Origin: Kofleriaceae bacterium
GTDB taxonomy: Bacteria; Myxococcota_A; Polyangia; Haliangiales; Haliangiaceae
Direction: 5' to 3'
Assembly: GCA_025357755.1 (NCBI GenBank)
Contig: JANXOP010000337.1
Location: forward strand, 1 to 64,000
Length of the DNA: 64,000 bases
The notes below the pieces were generated by a model. The model made no database searches, was not told the origin of the DNA, and was given only the letters and a program-made list of their open reading frames with translations. The position numbers and the translations under genes are program-made. This document shows, piece after piece, positions 8,025 to 16,676 of the stretch (positions are counted from its first letter, which is position 1; each line of letters starts with the position of its first letter).

Positions 8025-8039
8025 GGCACAGCGGTTGCT
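8025..8039 (+). promoter_or_regulatory. Sigma-54 promoter of the flhB operon
   Basis: GGCACAGCGGTTGCT matches the -24/-12 consensus with correct 12-bp GG-to-GC spacing (GG 8025-8026, GC 8037-8038). It shares a 17-bp identical core with the fliM promoter. The inferred +1 is near 8050, leaving about 7 nt before GTG 8057. Confidence 0.82.
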
Positions 8040-8056
8040 GAAGTAGCACCCGCGAC

Positions 8057-9097
8057 GTGAGCGAATCCGAGAAAACCCAGAAGCCAACTCCCAAGCGAGT
8101 TCGCGAGTTCCGCAAGCGCGGTGACATCGCCCTCTCGAAGGATGTGGTCTCTGCTGCGACCTTTGCCGGCGGCGCGATCGCGCTGCTCCTGACGGGCGCT
8201 ACCGGTTGGGCGGCGATTCGCGGCCTCGCGCGCGATGTCGCGATGTCGGCCGACGGCCTGAACCACGACGGCCTGACGAGCCAGGCCTTCCACGCATTCA
8301 CGAGCGCGACGTTCCCGGTCGTCATCGGCGCGGCGCTCGGTGCACTCGTGTCGATCCTCGGCCAGCTCGGTTGGCCGCCGGCATACAAGGGCATCAAGTT
8401 CGATCTCACGCGCATCAACCCGGGCGCGAACCTGATGAACACGTTCGGCCTCAACGCGGTCGTGCGTCGCACGGGTGGCGCCATGGCGAAGATGATCGCC
8501 GTCGGCCTCGTCGTCGCGATCGCGCTCGCGGGCACCGCGAAGGTGCATCCGACGACGCCGATCGCGTTCGCCGGCATGGCGGCATCGTCGATCGCTCGCG
8601 TGCTCGAGGCCGTCATCGGCGTGCTGCTCACGGTCTCGGGGCTCGATTACTACCTCGCGAAACGCAAGCTCACCAAGCAGATGAAGATGTCGACCGACGA
8701 GGTCAAGCGCGAGCACAAAGAGCAAGAAGGCGACCCGCACATCAAGGGCAAGCGGCGCCAGAAGATGCGCGAGATGGCGAAGCGCCGGATGTCGGTCGCG
8801 GTCTCGAAAGCCGATGTCGTGATCGTCAACCCGACGCACTACGCGGTCGCCCTCAAGTACGACGACAAGAAGGACGCGGCTCCGGTCGTCGTCGCAAAAG
8901 GCATGGACGAGTCGGCCGAAAAGATCCGCGAAGTCGCGCGCAAGCACGGCGTCCCGGTGATCAGTCGCCCGCCGCTCACGCGTGCACTCCACAAGCTCGT
9001 CAAAGAGGGCAAGCCCGTTCCGGCAAACCTCTATCGCGCGGTCGCTGAAGTCCTCGCGTACGTCTACCGGATCAAGAACCGGAGCGCCGCGTCGTGA
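8057..9097 (+). CDS. flhB: Flagellar export switch protein FlhB
   Basis: FlhB is the membrane protein that switches export from hook to filament substrates by autocleavage. The 346-residue protein begins with the family signature (SEKTQKPTPKRVREFRKRGD), has four hydrophobic segments in residues ~30-200, and carries the autocleavage motif NPTH at residues 258-261 followed by YAVALKY. GTG 8057 is supported because conservation begins at residue 4. It heads flhB-flhA-flhF-flhG-fliA and the flg genes behind it. Confidence 0.97.
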   Translation: MSESEKTQKPTPKRVREFRKRGDIALSKDVVSAATFAGGAIALLLTGATGWAAIRGLARDVAMSADGLNHDGLTSQAFHAFTSATFPVVIGAALGALVSILGQLGWPPAYKGIKFDLTRINPGANLMNTFGLNAVVRRTGGAMAKMIAVGLVVAIALAGTAKVHPTTPIAFAGMAASSIARVLEAVIGVLLTVSGLDYYLAKRKLTKQMKMSTDEVKREHKEQEGDPHIKGKRRQKMREMAKRRMSVAVSKADVVIVNPTHYAVALKYDDKKDAAPVVVAKGMDESAEKIREVARKHGVPVISRPPLTRALHKLVKEGKPVPANLYRAVAEVLAYVYRIKNRSAAS

Positions 9098-11142
9098 AAA
9101 AGAGCAGTGGATTCGTGATGGCCGCGGCGCTCGTCGGCATCCTCGGGATCGCCCTCGCACCGCTGCCGCCTCAGTTGTTCGATCTCTTGATCGGCATGTC
9201 GCTGTGCATCAGCGCGCTGACGTTCCTCGTCGCGTTCTATGTCGAGAAGCCCACGGATTTTACGTCGTTCCCGTCGCTGCTCCTGTTCGTCACGCTGTTT
9301 CGCCTCGCACTCAACATCGCGTCGACCCGCCTGATCTTGACAGGCACCGACGATCACGCGGCCGGCTCGGTCGTCGCCGCGTTCGGCCGGTTCGTCATTC
9401 GCGGCAACTTCGTGGTCGGTGCGGTGATCTTCCTGATCCTCGTGATCGTCAACTTCGTGGTGATCACGAAGGGTGCCGAGCGGATCTCCGAAGTCTCGGC
9501 GCGCTTCACCTTGGACTCGATGCCGGGCAAGCAGATGGCGATCGACGCCGACCTCGGCGCCGGCCTCATCAACGAGCAGCAAGCTCGCGCCCGCCGCCTC
9601 GCGGTCCAGCGCGAAGCCGATTTCCACGGCGCCATGGACGGTGCCTCGAAGTTCGTCCGCGGTGATGCCATCGCGGGCATCCTGGTCCTCATCGTCAATA
9701 TCGTCGCCGGCATCATCATCGGAGTCGCCCAGAAGGGCATGTCGTTTGGACACGCCGGCGCGACGTTCACGGTGCTCTCGATCGGTGACGGCTTGGTCGC
9801 GCAGGTCCCCGCGCTGCTCGTCTCGACGGGCTCCGCGCTGCTCGCAACGCGTGGTGACGACGCGCAACTCGGCCAGGCTCTCTCTGGACAGCTGTTCGCG
9901 CGCAAGCGCCCGCTGCAAGTCACCGGCGCGCTGCTCGGCATGATCGGCCTCTTGCCCGGCATGCCTCACTTCTTGTTCCTCGGGCTCGGCGGCGTCGCGG
10001 CCTACGCGGCCACGCGTGCGAAGGACCCGGCCGCCAACTCCGAGACCGCTGACCCCTCGCGTCCCGCTGCCGAGGCAGGCAGCAAGGCACCGGCGAACGA
10101 CGAGAAGAGCCAGCGCAACGAGATCGAGGCGGCGCTCCCGGTCGAGCTGCTCTCGCTCGAGGTCGGCCTCGATCTCTTGAACATGGTCGATGCCTCGCGT
10201 GGCGGCGAGCTGTTGAAGCGCATCGCCTCGCTGCGCAAGCAGCTCGCCGGCGAGCTCGGCATCATCGTCCCCGCGATCCACATCCGCGACGACCTCCGGA
10301 TGCGGCCGGGCGCCTATCGCGTGCTGCTCTCGGGCGTCTCGATCGCCGAAGCGGAGGTCCACGTCCACCGTGTCCTCGCGATCGACCCGACGGGCGCCGC
10401 GACCATGTCGCTGCCGGGCGAGCAGACCACCGAACCTACCTTTGGCCTGCCCGCGAAGTGGCTCGCCCCGACCGAGCGCGCACGTGCCGAAGCCGCGGGC
10501 TGCACGGTCGTCGATGCGGCTGCGGTCATCGCGACCCACCTCACCGAGCTCATCCGTCGCAACGCGCACGACCTGCTCGGTCGCCGCGAAGTCCAGGACC
10601 TGCTCGACGTGGTGTCGAAGTCGAACTCCAAGGTCGTCGAAGAGCTGATCCCGACGCTGCTGCCGCTCGGCACGGTCATCCAGGTGCTCCGCAAGCTGCT
10701 GATGGAGGGCGTGTCGATTCGCGACCTCCGCACCATCCTCGAGGCGCTCGCCGACCACGCGCCGCAGGTCAAGGTCGCCGACGACCTCGTCGAGATGGTC
10801 CGCCAGCGCCTCGCTCGCCGGCTCACGCGCAACCAGCTATCGCCTGACGGCTCGCTGCGCCCGCTCGTCCTCGACCCGCGCATCGAGCAGATGCTGCGCG
10901 AGGGTGGCGTCAAGCACACACGTTCGCTCACCAGGCTCACCGAGGACCTCGGCAACCGCGCTCGCGACCTCGCGATGCGCGACGAGCCGCCCCTCCTCGT
11001 CGTCGCTCCGGATCTGCGCCGCACCGTCGCAGGCATCGCCCAACGTCACGCTCCGGGCCTCGTGGTCCTGAGCTATCGCGAAATTGACCCGACCGTTCCG
11101 TTCGTCACCCGCGGAGTCATCTCCGCCCAGGAGGCCGCATGA
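9094..11142 (+). CDS. flhA: Flagellar export protein FlhA
   Basis: FlhA is the nonameric export gate with a cytoplasmic substrate-docking ring. The 682-residue length is typical. The N-terminal half is polytopic (residues 1-300). The FHIPEP region is recognisable in FPSLLLFVTLFRLALNIAST and in ISEVSARFTLDSMPGKQMAI. The C-terminal domain contains LPLGTVIQVLRKLLMEGVSI. GTG 9094 overlaps the flhB stop by 4 bp. Confidence 0.97.
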   Translation: MKKSSGFVMAAALVGILGIALAPLPPQLFDLLIGMSLCISALTFLVAFYVEKPTDFTSFPSLLLFVTLFRLALNIASTRLILTGTDDHAAGSVVAAFGRFVIRGNFVVGAVIFLILVIVNFVVITKGAERISEVSARFTLDSMPGKQMAIDADLGAGLINEQQARARRLAVQREADFHGAMDGASKFVRGDAIAGILVLIVNIVAGIIIGVAQKGMSFGHAGATFTVLSIGDGLVAQVPALLVSTGSALLATRGDDAQLGQALSGQLFARKRPLQVTGALLGMIGLLPGMPHFLFLGLGGVAAYAATRAKDPAANSETADPSRPAAEAGSKAPANDEKSQRNEIEAALPVELLSLEVGLDLLNMVDASRGGELLKRIASLRKQLAGELGIIVPAIHIRDDLRMRPGAYRVLLSGVSIAEAEVHVHRVLAIDPTGAATMSLPGEQTTEPTFGLPAKWLAPTERARAEAAGCTVVDAAAVIATHLTELIRRNAHDLLGRREVQDLLDVVSKSNSKVVEELIPTLLPLGTVIQVLRKLLMEGVSIRDLRTILEALADHAPQVKVADDLVEMVRQRLARRLTRNQLSPDGSLRPLVLDPRIEQMLREGGVKHTRSLTRLTEDLGNRARDLAMRDEPPLLVVAPDLRRTVAGIAQRHAPGLVVLSYREIDPTVPFVTRGVISAQEAA

Positions 11143-12245
11143 AGATCATGAAGTTCGAAGGTAGCAGCATGCGTGAGGCCGTCGCGAAGGTGAAGGCCGA
11201 GCTCGGTGACCAAGCGGTCATCGTCTCGACCCGCCAGATTCGCCGCGGTCTCCTCGGAACGGCTTGCGAAATCTCCGCAGCCATCGATAACGACGACGAC
11301 GATGTAGGCCCGACCCGCGGCTTTGGCTCCGCGTACGCGGCGCAGAATTCGTCGACCAAGGAGCCGCCGGCGTACGAGAAGCCGCACGACAAGTCGAACG
11401 AGAAGAGCCAGCTCCAGGCCGAGCTCGAGGTCGAGCGCGTCGTCAGCCCTCTGCGTGGCGAGCTCAAGTCGCTGCGTGCGCTCGTTCGCGCCGCGACGGC
11501 CGACAGCCGCGGCACCGCCGAGCTGCGCAACGAGGTCGCAGCCCTGAGGAAGCTCATCGAGCAGCTGGTGACGCCGCCACCGACCGCGCCCGCGCAACCC
11601 GTGTTCTCGACGCAGCTGACCGCACCGAGCCACGCGCGCGCGATCATGCTCGTCGGACCGACGGGTGTAGGCAAGACCACCACCATCGCGAAGCTCGCGG
11701 CGCGCGCGGCACTCATCGATGGCAAGCGGGTCTCGCTGATCACGCTCGACAACTACCGCGTCGGTGGCGTCGACCAGATTCGCACCTTCGCCGAGCTCAT
11801 CGGCGTGCCGCTGCGCGTGCTCGAGTCGCCGGCTGAATTGACGAACGCGATCGACGACGAGGATGATTTGACGCTGATCGACACCGCCGGCCGATCGCCG
11901 CGCGATGTAGGCGCGATCCGAGAGCTCGCGAACATCGTCGCGAACCTTCCCGAGATCGAGACGCACCTGGTGTGCGCCGCGGCTAGCTCCGCGACTTCTA
12001 TCGAGGAGTTGGCGAATCGGTATCGCGCGCTCAAGCCGCAGCGCCTGCTGTTCACCAAGGTCGACGAAGTCGACGAAGCACCCGAGCTGTCGCGGGCTCC
12101 GGCACGGCTTTCGCTACCGATCACCTGGGTGACCACCGGCCAGTCAGTTCCCGAAGATCTCGAAGAGCCGACGACGGCTCGCGTTCAAGAGCTCGCGGCG
12201 TCTGGCCTCGGTCTCGTTCGCTCCTCTCGCACCAACGCAGCGTAA
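11139..12245 (+). CDS. flhF: SRP-type GTPase FlhF
   Basis: FlhF directs polar placement of the flagellum and pairs with FlhG. The 368-residue protein has the B domain with KIMKFEGSSMREAVAKVKAE at the N-terminus, a charged linker (~60-150) and the NG GTPase domain. The P-loop is GPTGVGKT (173-180). The DNYRVGGVDQIRTFAELIGV motif and the DTAGR G3 motif follow. ATG 11139 overlaps flhA by 4 bp. Presence of flhF/flhG suggests polar or number-controlled flagella. Confidence 0.96.
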   Translation: MKIMKFEGSSMREAVAKVKAELGDQAVIVSTRQIRRGLLGTACEISAAIDNDDDDVGPTRGFGSAYAAQNSSTKEPPAYEKPHDKSNEKSQLQAELEVERVVSPLRGELKSLRALVRAATADSRGTAELRNEVAALRKLIEQLVTPPPTAPAQPVFSTQLTAPSHARAIMLVGPTGVGKTTTIAKLAARAALIDGKRVSLITLDNYRVGGVDQIRTFAELIGVPLRVLESPAELTNAIDDEDDLTLIDTAGRSPRDVGAIRELANIVANLPEIETHLVCAAASSATSIEELANRYRALKPQRLLFTKVDEVDEAPELSRAPARLSLPITWVTTGQSVPEDLEEPTTARVQELAASGLGLVRSSRTNAA

Positions 12246-12254
12246 GCGGGCCTC

Positions 12255-13109
12255 ATGTCTGATCAAGCAGCCACACTCCGAGTCCTCCGCGGCGGCAAGC
12301 AGCAAGACGATGCTGTCGCGCAGACTCGTCGTCGCGCCTTCGCCATCACCGGCGGCAAGGGCGGCATCGGAAAGTCGACGATCGCCGTCAATCTCGCCGT
12401 CGCCTACGCGCAGATGGGCGCCAAGACGCTGATGGTCGACACCGACCTCGGCATGGCGGACCTCAATCTGCTGCTGGGCGTGGCTCCCGAGAAGAGTTTG
12501 CTCGATGCGCTGGGTGGCGCGCCTCTTGAAGAGGTGTTGGTCAAGGCACATGGCATCGCGCTCCTCCCAGCACTCAACGGTTCGTTCCTGCTCTCGACGC
12601 TCGGCTCGACCGGCCTGCGTCGGATCATGGACCTCGTCACCTCGCTCGCGACGCAGTACCAGACGCTCGTCATCGATGTCGCTGCAGGCATCGGTCAAGT
12701 CCAGACGATGTTCGCGGGCGCTGCCGCAGACGCGGTCGTCGTCGTGAACCCCGAGCCGCTCTCGATCGCCGATGCCTACGCGTGCCTCAAGGTGCTCCAC
12801 GTCGAGCAGAAGGTGCAGCACGCGTATCTCGTTCCGAACCGCGTGCTGTCGCGTGCCCACGCCGATGAAGTCACCGCGCGCCTCAGCGCGCTCGTCAATC
12901 GCTTCCTCGATCTCGAGCTGACCGTGTTGCCGCCGATTCCTTCGGACCCGGCGGTCGCAGAGTCAGCGCAGGTCGGTGTTCCGCTGCTCGTCCACGCGCC
13001 CGATTCCCCGGCCGCACGAGCGATTCGTCAACTTGCCAAAGCACTCGGCTCGCTCGCGAGCCAACCGGCGACGTGGTGGCGCGCAAGCGCACAAGGAGAG
13101 TCTCGATGA
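12255..13109 (+). CDS. flhG: MinD-like flagellar number regulator FlhG (FleN/YlxH)
   Basis: FlhG is a MinD-type ATPase that limits flagellar number and stimulates FlhF GTPase. In this 284-residue protein the deviant Walker A motif GGKGGIGKS is at 33-41 and the Walker A' region (MVDTDLGMADLNLLLG) follows. Residues 3-9 read DQAATLR, matching the DQAxxLR motif known in FlhG as the FlhF-activating peptide. It lies 9 bp after flhF and overlaps fliA by 4 bp. A second MinD-like paralogue is encoded at 31373-32362. Confidence 0.94.
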   Translation: MSDQAATLRVLRGGKQQDDAVAQTRRRAFAITGGKGGIGKSTIAVNLAVAYAQMGAKTLMVDTDLGMADLNLLLGVAPEKSLLDALGGAPLEEVLVKAHGIALLPALNGSFLLSTLGSTGLRRIMDLVTSLATQYQTLVIDVAAGIGQVQTMFAGAAADAVVVVNPEPLSIADAYACLKVLHVEQKVQHAYLVPNRVLSRAHADEVTARLSALVNRFLDLELTVLPPIPSDPAVAESAQVGVPLLVHAPDSPAARAIRQLAKALGSLASQPATWWRASAQGESR

Positions 13110-13834
13110 AGGCCTATGCTCAACAGCTGAAACCCGCTCCGCGCGAACGCGACAAACTCATTGCCGAGCACATCGAGATCGCACGCCGCATCTCGCTCCG
13201 CATCGCGCGAAGCTGCCCCGATTGGATCTCGCGTGACGACATCGTCGCTGCCGGCATGGTGGGTCTTGCCGAAGCCGCCGAGCGCTACGATGAAACCCGT
13301 CAGGAACCGTTCCTCTCGTTCGCCGAGAAGCGGATCCGCGGCGCGGTGATCGACGAGCTTCGCCGCGGCGATGTGATGCCGCGACGGATGCGCCGGATGG
13401 CTCGCAAGATCGGCGACGCGATCCAGAACCTAGAGCTCCAGTACGGCGAAGCGACCGACGAGAAGGTCGCCGAGGCGCTCGGCGTGACCACCGAAGAGTA
13501 CAAGACGAATCTCGAGCAGATCGTCCATGTCTCGGTTGGCGCCCTCGAGCTCGACGACGACTCGCTGATGCCGACCGACGAAGAAGCGTCGCCGGAGATG
13601 CAGCTCGCTCATCGCCGCGGCAAGGCGCGGGTTCGCGAAGCGCTCGAGCTCCTCGAGAAGCGCGACCTCTTGATCCTGAACCTCTACTACACCGAGGAGC
13701 TGACCTACACCGAGATCGGTGACGTCATGAGCATCACGCGATCGCGCGTGTGCCAGCTCCACGGTCGCGCGATCGCTCGCCTCCGCTCCATCATCATGAG
13801 CAAGGGCAACGGCGACATGGAAGACGTCGTTTGA
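13106..13834 (+). CDS. fliA: Flagellar sigma factor FliA (sigma-28)
   Basis: This is the RNA polymerase sigma factor for late flagellar genes. It has 242 residues. Region 2 includes IARRISLRIARSCPDWISRD, then GLAEAAERYD and FLSFAEKRIRGAVIDELRRG. Region 3 has DEKVAEALGVTTEEYK, and region 4 has LNLYYTEELTYTEIGDVMSI followed by SRVCQLHGRAIARLR. ATG 13106 was chosen for its AAGGAGAG ribosome site and 4-bp overlap with flhG. The cognate anti-sigma factor FlgM is encoded at 18591. Confidence 0.96.
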   Translation: MKAYAQQLKPAPRERDKLIAEHIEIARRISLRIARSCPDWISRDDIVAAGMVGLAEAAERYDETRQEPFLSFAEKRIRGAVIDELRRGDVMPRRMRRMARKIGDAIQNLELQYGEATDEKVAEALGVTTEEYKTNLEQIVHVSVGALELDDDSLMPTDEEASPEMQLAHRRGKARVREALELLEKRDLLILNLYYTEELTYTEIGDVMSITRSRVCQLHGRAIARLRSIIMSKGNGDMEDVV

Positions 13835-14547
13835 GCTCGGGCATCTACATCGCTACCGCGGGCGCCGTCGCGCAATCGATCGCCCTCGATGCAACCGCGA
13901 ACAACATCGCGAATGCCTCGACGTCGGGCTACCAGGGCGAGCGCGTCTCGTTCAAAGAAGCGCTCGGCACCGCGAAGTCTGCCGACTCCGCGCTGGTCTC
14001 CGCACAGACCGCCCACACCGTCGATGGTTCGCAGGGCGCGCTGATGCAGACCGACAATCCCCTCGATGTCGCCCTCGAAGGCGACGGCGTGTTCACGGTG
14101 AAGACGCCGCAAGGCATGCGCTACACCCGCGCAGGCAACTTCCAGCTCGATGCCAACAAGCAGCTCGTCACGCAGGATGGATATCCGGTGATGGGCCAGG
14201 GTAACCAACCCATCACGTTCCCGCCGGATGCGCAGAACGTCACGATCTCCGGCGAAGGTGACGTCACGGCTGACGGCACCTCCGTCGGCAAGCTCGCCCT
14301 CGTGAGGTTCTCTGCCTCTCAGTTGAAGCGCGAGGGCGGATCGATGTTCTCCGCGAGTGGCACGCCACAAGCAGGAGAGGCACCCAAGGTGCGCAGCGGT
14401 GTCCTCGAGAGCTCGAACGTCAACATCGTCCGCGGTGTCGTCGATCTCGTGAAGACCACGCGCACCTACGAGTCACTGATGAAGATGATCCAGGGCTACC
14501 ACGACGTCGAGAGCCGAGCGGCTCGCGAGCTCGGTGGCCCGAAGTAG
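13831..14547 (+). CDS. flgF: Flagellar basal-body rod protein FlgF
   Basis: FlgF is a proximal rod protein. Translation most likely starts at TTG 13831, which overlaps the fliA stop by 4 bp and gives 238 residues beginning SSGIYIATAGAVAQ. The rod signature ATANNIANASTSGYQGERVS and the C-terminal VLESSNVNIVRGVVDLVKTT are present. The frame is open upstream, but that part is shadow sequence inside fliA. The next gene is flgG. Confidence 0.92.
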   Translation: MSSGIYIATAGAVAQSIALDATANNIANASTSGYQGERVSFKEALGTAKSADSALVSAQTAHTVDGSQGALMQTDNPLDVALEGDGVFTVKTPQGMRYTRAGNFQLDANKQLVTQDGYPVMGQGNQPITFPPDAQNVTISGEGDVTADGTSVGKLALVRFSASQLKREGGSMFSASGTPQAGEAPKVRSGVLESSNVNIVRGVVDLVKTTRTYESLMKMIQGYHDVESRAARELGGPK

Positions 14548-14570
14548 ACGCTGTAACGAAAGGCTGACCC

Positions 14571-15356
14571 ATGTTTCGATCATTAGCTACCGCAGCGTCG
14601 GGCATGGAAGCCCAGCAACAGAAACTCGACGTCACCGCGAACAACATCGCGAACGTCTCGACCAACGGCTTCAAGAAGGGTCGCGCCGAGTTCGCCGACC
14701 TGATCTACCAGCAGACGCGTGGCGCGGGCACCTCGACGGGCCAAGGCACGTCGGCGCCAGCCGCGACCGAGATCGGACTCGGCGTCCGCCTCACCTCGAC
14801 AGCGCGCGAACATGCGCAAGGCGAGCTCCACAACACGGGCAACCAGCTCGACATCGCGATCGAAGGCCACGGCTTTCTCCCGGTGACCGTACCGAACGGC
14901 ACGACGCAGTACACGCGCGATGGCGCGCTCCAGATGACCGCCGAGGGCAAGCTCGTCACGAGCGAAGGCTACGCGGTCGGTGGTGACATCACGATTCCAA
15001 CCGATGCGCAGACCGTCACGATCTCGTCGACCGGTCAGGTCACCGCGACGATCGCGAGCGATTCGCAACCGGTCGAGCTCGGCCAGATCCAGCTCGCGAC
15101 CTTCGCGAACCCCGGTGGCCTCGAAGGTCAAGGCGGAAACTTGTTCCGCGAGACCTCGGCCTCGGGCTCGGCGGTGCTCGGCAACCCGGGTGTGGGTGGC
15201 GCCGGCAGCATTCGCCAAGGCATGCTCGAAGTCTCGAACGTCAACGTCGTCGAAGAGATGGTCGATCTGATCTCGGGTCAACGCGCGTACGAAGTGAACT
15301 CTCGCGTCATCAAGGCCGCCGACGAGATGCTCGGCGAGACGGCGCAGCTGCGATGA
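14571..15356 (+). CDS. flgG: Distal rod protein FlgG
   Basis: FlgG forms the distal rod. The 261-residue length is canonical. The N-terminus reads MFRSLATAASGMEAQQQKLD, followed by VTANNIANVSTNGFKKGRAE; the C-terminus has GMLEVSNVNVVEEMVDLISG and QRAYEVNSRVIKAADEML. The ribosome site is GAAAGG 7-8 nt upstream of ATG 14571. Confidence 0.97.
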   Translation: MFRSLATAASGMEAQQQKLDVTANNIANVSTNGFKKGRAEFADLIYQQTRGAGTSTGQGTSAPAATEIGLGVRLTSTAREHAQGELHNTGNQLDIAIEGHGFLPVTVPNGTTQYTRDGALQMTAEGKLVTSEGYAVGGDITIPTDAQTVTISSTGQVTATIASDSQPVELGQIQLATFANPGGLEGQGGNLFRETSASGSAVLGNPGVGGAGSIRQGMLEVSNVNVVEEMVDLISGQRAYEVNSRVIKAADEMLGETAQLR

Positions 15357-15988
15357 AATCCCTGCTCGTCATCTTGTGCGCGACCGCGACGGCCTCGGCG
15401 ACGCCCATCGAGGATGCGATCACCGAGCAGCTCGCGCCGATGCTGCCCGCGAACCTCGGCATCGCCCGCGTGTTCGTGCCCGCCTCGCTCGCGAATGCGA
15501 AGCCGACCGGGCTCGTGGTCGAGCCGCCCGCGCAGCTGCGTGCGGGTCGCCCGAGCATCAAGATGACGTACAAGCACAAGACGATCTACGTGCCGGTCGC
15601 GCTTTCCGCGCTGGTCGATGTCGCCGTGTTGAACCACGCCATCGCGGCGGGCAGCATGATCTCCTCAGATGATTTCACGATCGAACATCGCGCCGTCGAG
15701 GGTGCGAGTGCACCCGCAGCCCAAGTCGCGGGTGGCACGCTCACGCGTGACCTCGATGCCGGCGCGCCGGTCGGTGCGCACGACATCGCGCTGCCGCCGC
15801 CCTCGCCACGCGGCATGCGCGTCAGCGTCGAGATCGCGTACGGCGGTGTCCGGATCAAAGGCACCGGCGTGCTCGAGCTCTCGGCGCGTGTCGGCGATAG
15901 CGCCACGGTGCGGCTCGCGTACAACCAGACCGTCCTCAGGGGCACGATGACCTCTCCGGGCGTCGTCTCCGTCGGAGCAGAGCCGTGA
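15353..15988 (+). CDS. flgA: P-ring assembly chaperone FlgA
   Basis: FlgA is a periplasmic chaperone for FlgI polymerisation. The protein has 211 residues with a signal peptide (MKSLLVILCATATASA). Its SAF domain begins near VLNHAIAAGSMISSDDFTIE, and the C-terminal segment GDSATVRLAYNQTVLRGTMT resembles the FlgA terminus. ATG 15353 overlaps flgG by 4 bp. The flgA-flgH-flgI order supports the call. Confidence 0.9.
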   Translation: MKSLLVILCATATASATPIEDAITEQLAPMLPANLGIARVFVPASLANAKPTGLVVEPPAQLRAGRPSIKMTYKHKTIYVPVALSALVDVAVLNHAIAAGSMISSDDFTIEHRAVEGASAPAAQVAGGTLTRDLDAGAPVGAHDIALPPPSPRGMRVSVEIAYGGVRIKGTGVLELSARVGDSATVRLAYNQTVLRGTMTSPGVVSVGAEP

Positions 15989-16665
15989 AGCTCGCTGTCA
16001 TCTTTTCAGGCGCACTCTTCGTGGCTGGCTGCGCGAGCCACATCGCGCCGTACCACGCGAAGCACCGCACGTTCGAGCAAGCCAAGTACGGCTCGCGCTC
16101 GAACGCCGGGACCGGCAGCCTCTACGCCCAGGGCGACTCCGGCTTGCTCGAGGATGCGATCGCGGGTCGGATCGGCGACATCGTGGTCATCAAGATCGAC
16201 GAGAAGGACCTCGCGTCGCATCAAGCGGACACCACGCTCAACAAATCGGATGCCACGAGCTACGGCATGCCGAACGCGCTCGGCTTTGTCGCCGCGCTCA
16301 CCAAGAAGTACCCCGGCATCGATCCCAAGACGCTCTTCGCGTCGACGTCGGATCAAAAGTTTACCGGCAATGGCAGCGTCCAGCGCCAAGGCCAAGTCAC
16401 GGCCACGCTGCCGGTGCGCGTCATCGACGTACTGCCCAGCGGTGACCTCGTGATCGAAGGATCCAAGATCGTGATGGTCGGCAATGAAGAGCATCATATC
16501 TACATGAGCGGCGTCGTGCGCCGCATCGACATCGCCGAGGACGACACCGTGCCGTCTTCGCGCATCGCCGACGCCGAGGTCGAATACACCGGCCAGGGCG
16601 ACATCAGCGACACGCAACGCCGTGGCTGGCTCGCTCGCGTCATGAGCAAGCTCTGGCCGTTCTAA
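15985..16665 (+). CDS. flgH: Flagellar L-ring lipoprotein FlgH
   Basis: FlgH forms the outer-membrane L-ring. The 226-residue protein starts at GTG 15985. The lipobox FVAGC places the lipidated Cys at about residue 16. GSLYAQGDSGLLEDAIAGRI, GDIVVIKIDEKD and the VIDVLPSGDLVIEGSKIVMV region are FlgH hallmarks. It overlaps flgA by 4 bp. The presence of L- and P-rings shows a Gram-negative envelope. Confidence 0.96.
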   Translation: MKLAVIFSGALFVAGCASHIAPYHAKHRTFEQAKYGSRSNAGTGSLYAQGDSGLLEDAIAGRIGDIVVIKIDEKDLASHQADTTLNKSDATSYGMPNALGFVAALTKKYPGIDPKTLFASTSDQKFTGNGSVQRQGQVTATLPVRVIDVLPSGDLVIEGSKIVMVGNEEHHIYMSGVVRRIDIAEDDTVPSSRIADAEVEYTGQGDISDTQRRGWLARVMSKLWPF

Positions 16666-16676
16666 CGAGATTCACC

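Noticed and set aside
9064-10758. 564-residue minus-strand frame opposite flhA
   Set aside because: Composition is a mirror of flhA codons (Arg/Asp/Glu-rich without domain structure). flhA is certain on the + strand.
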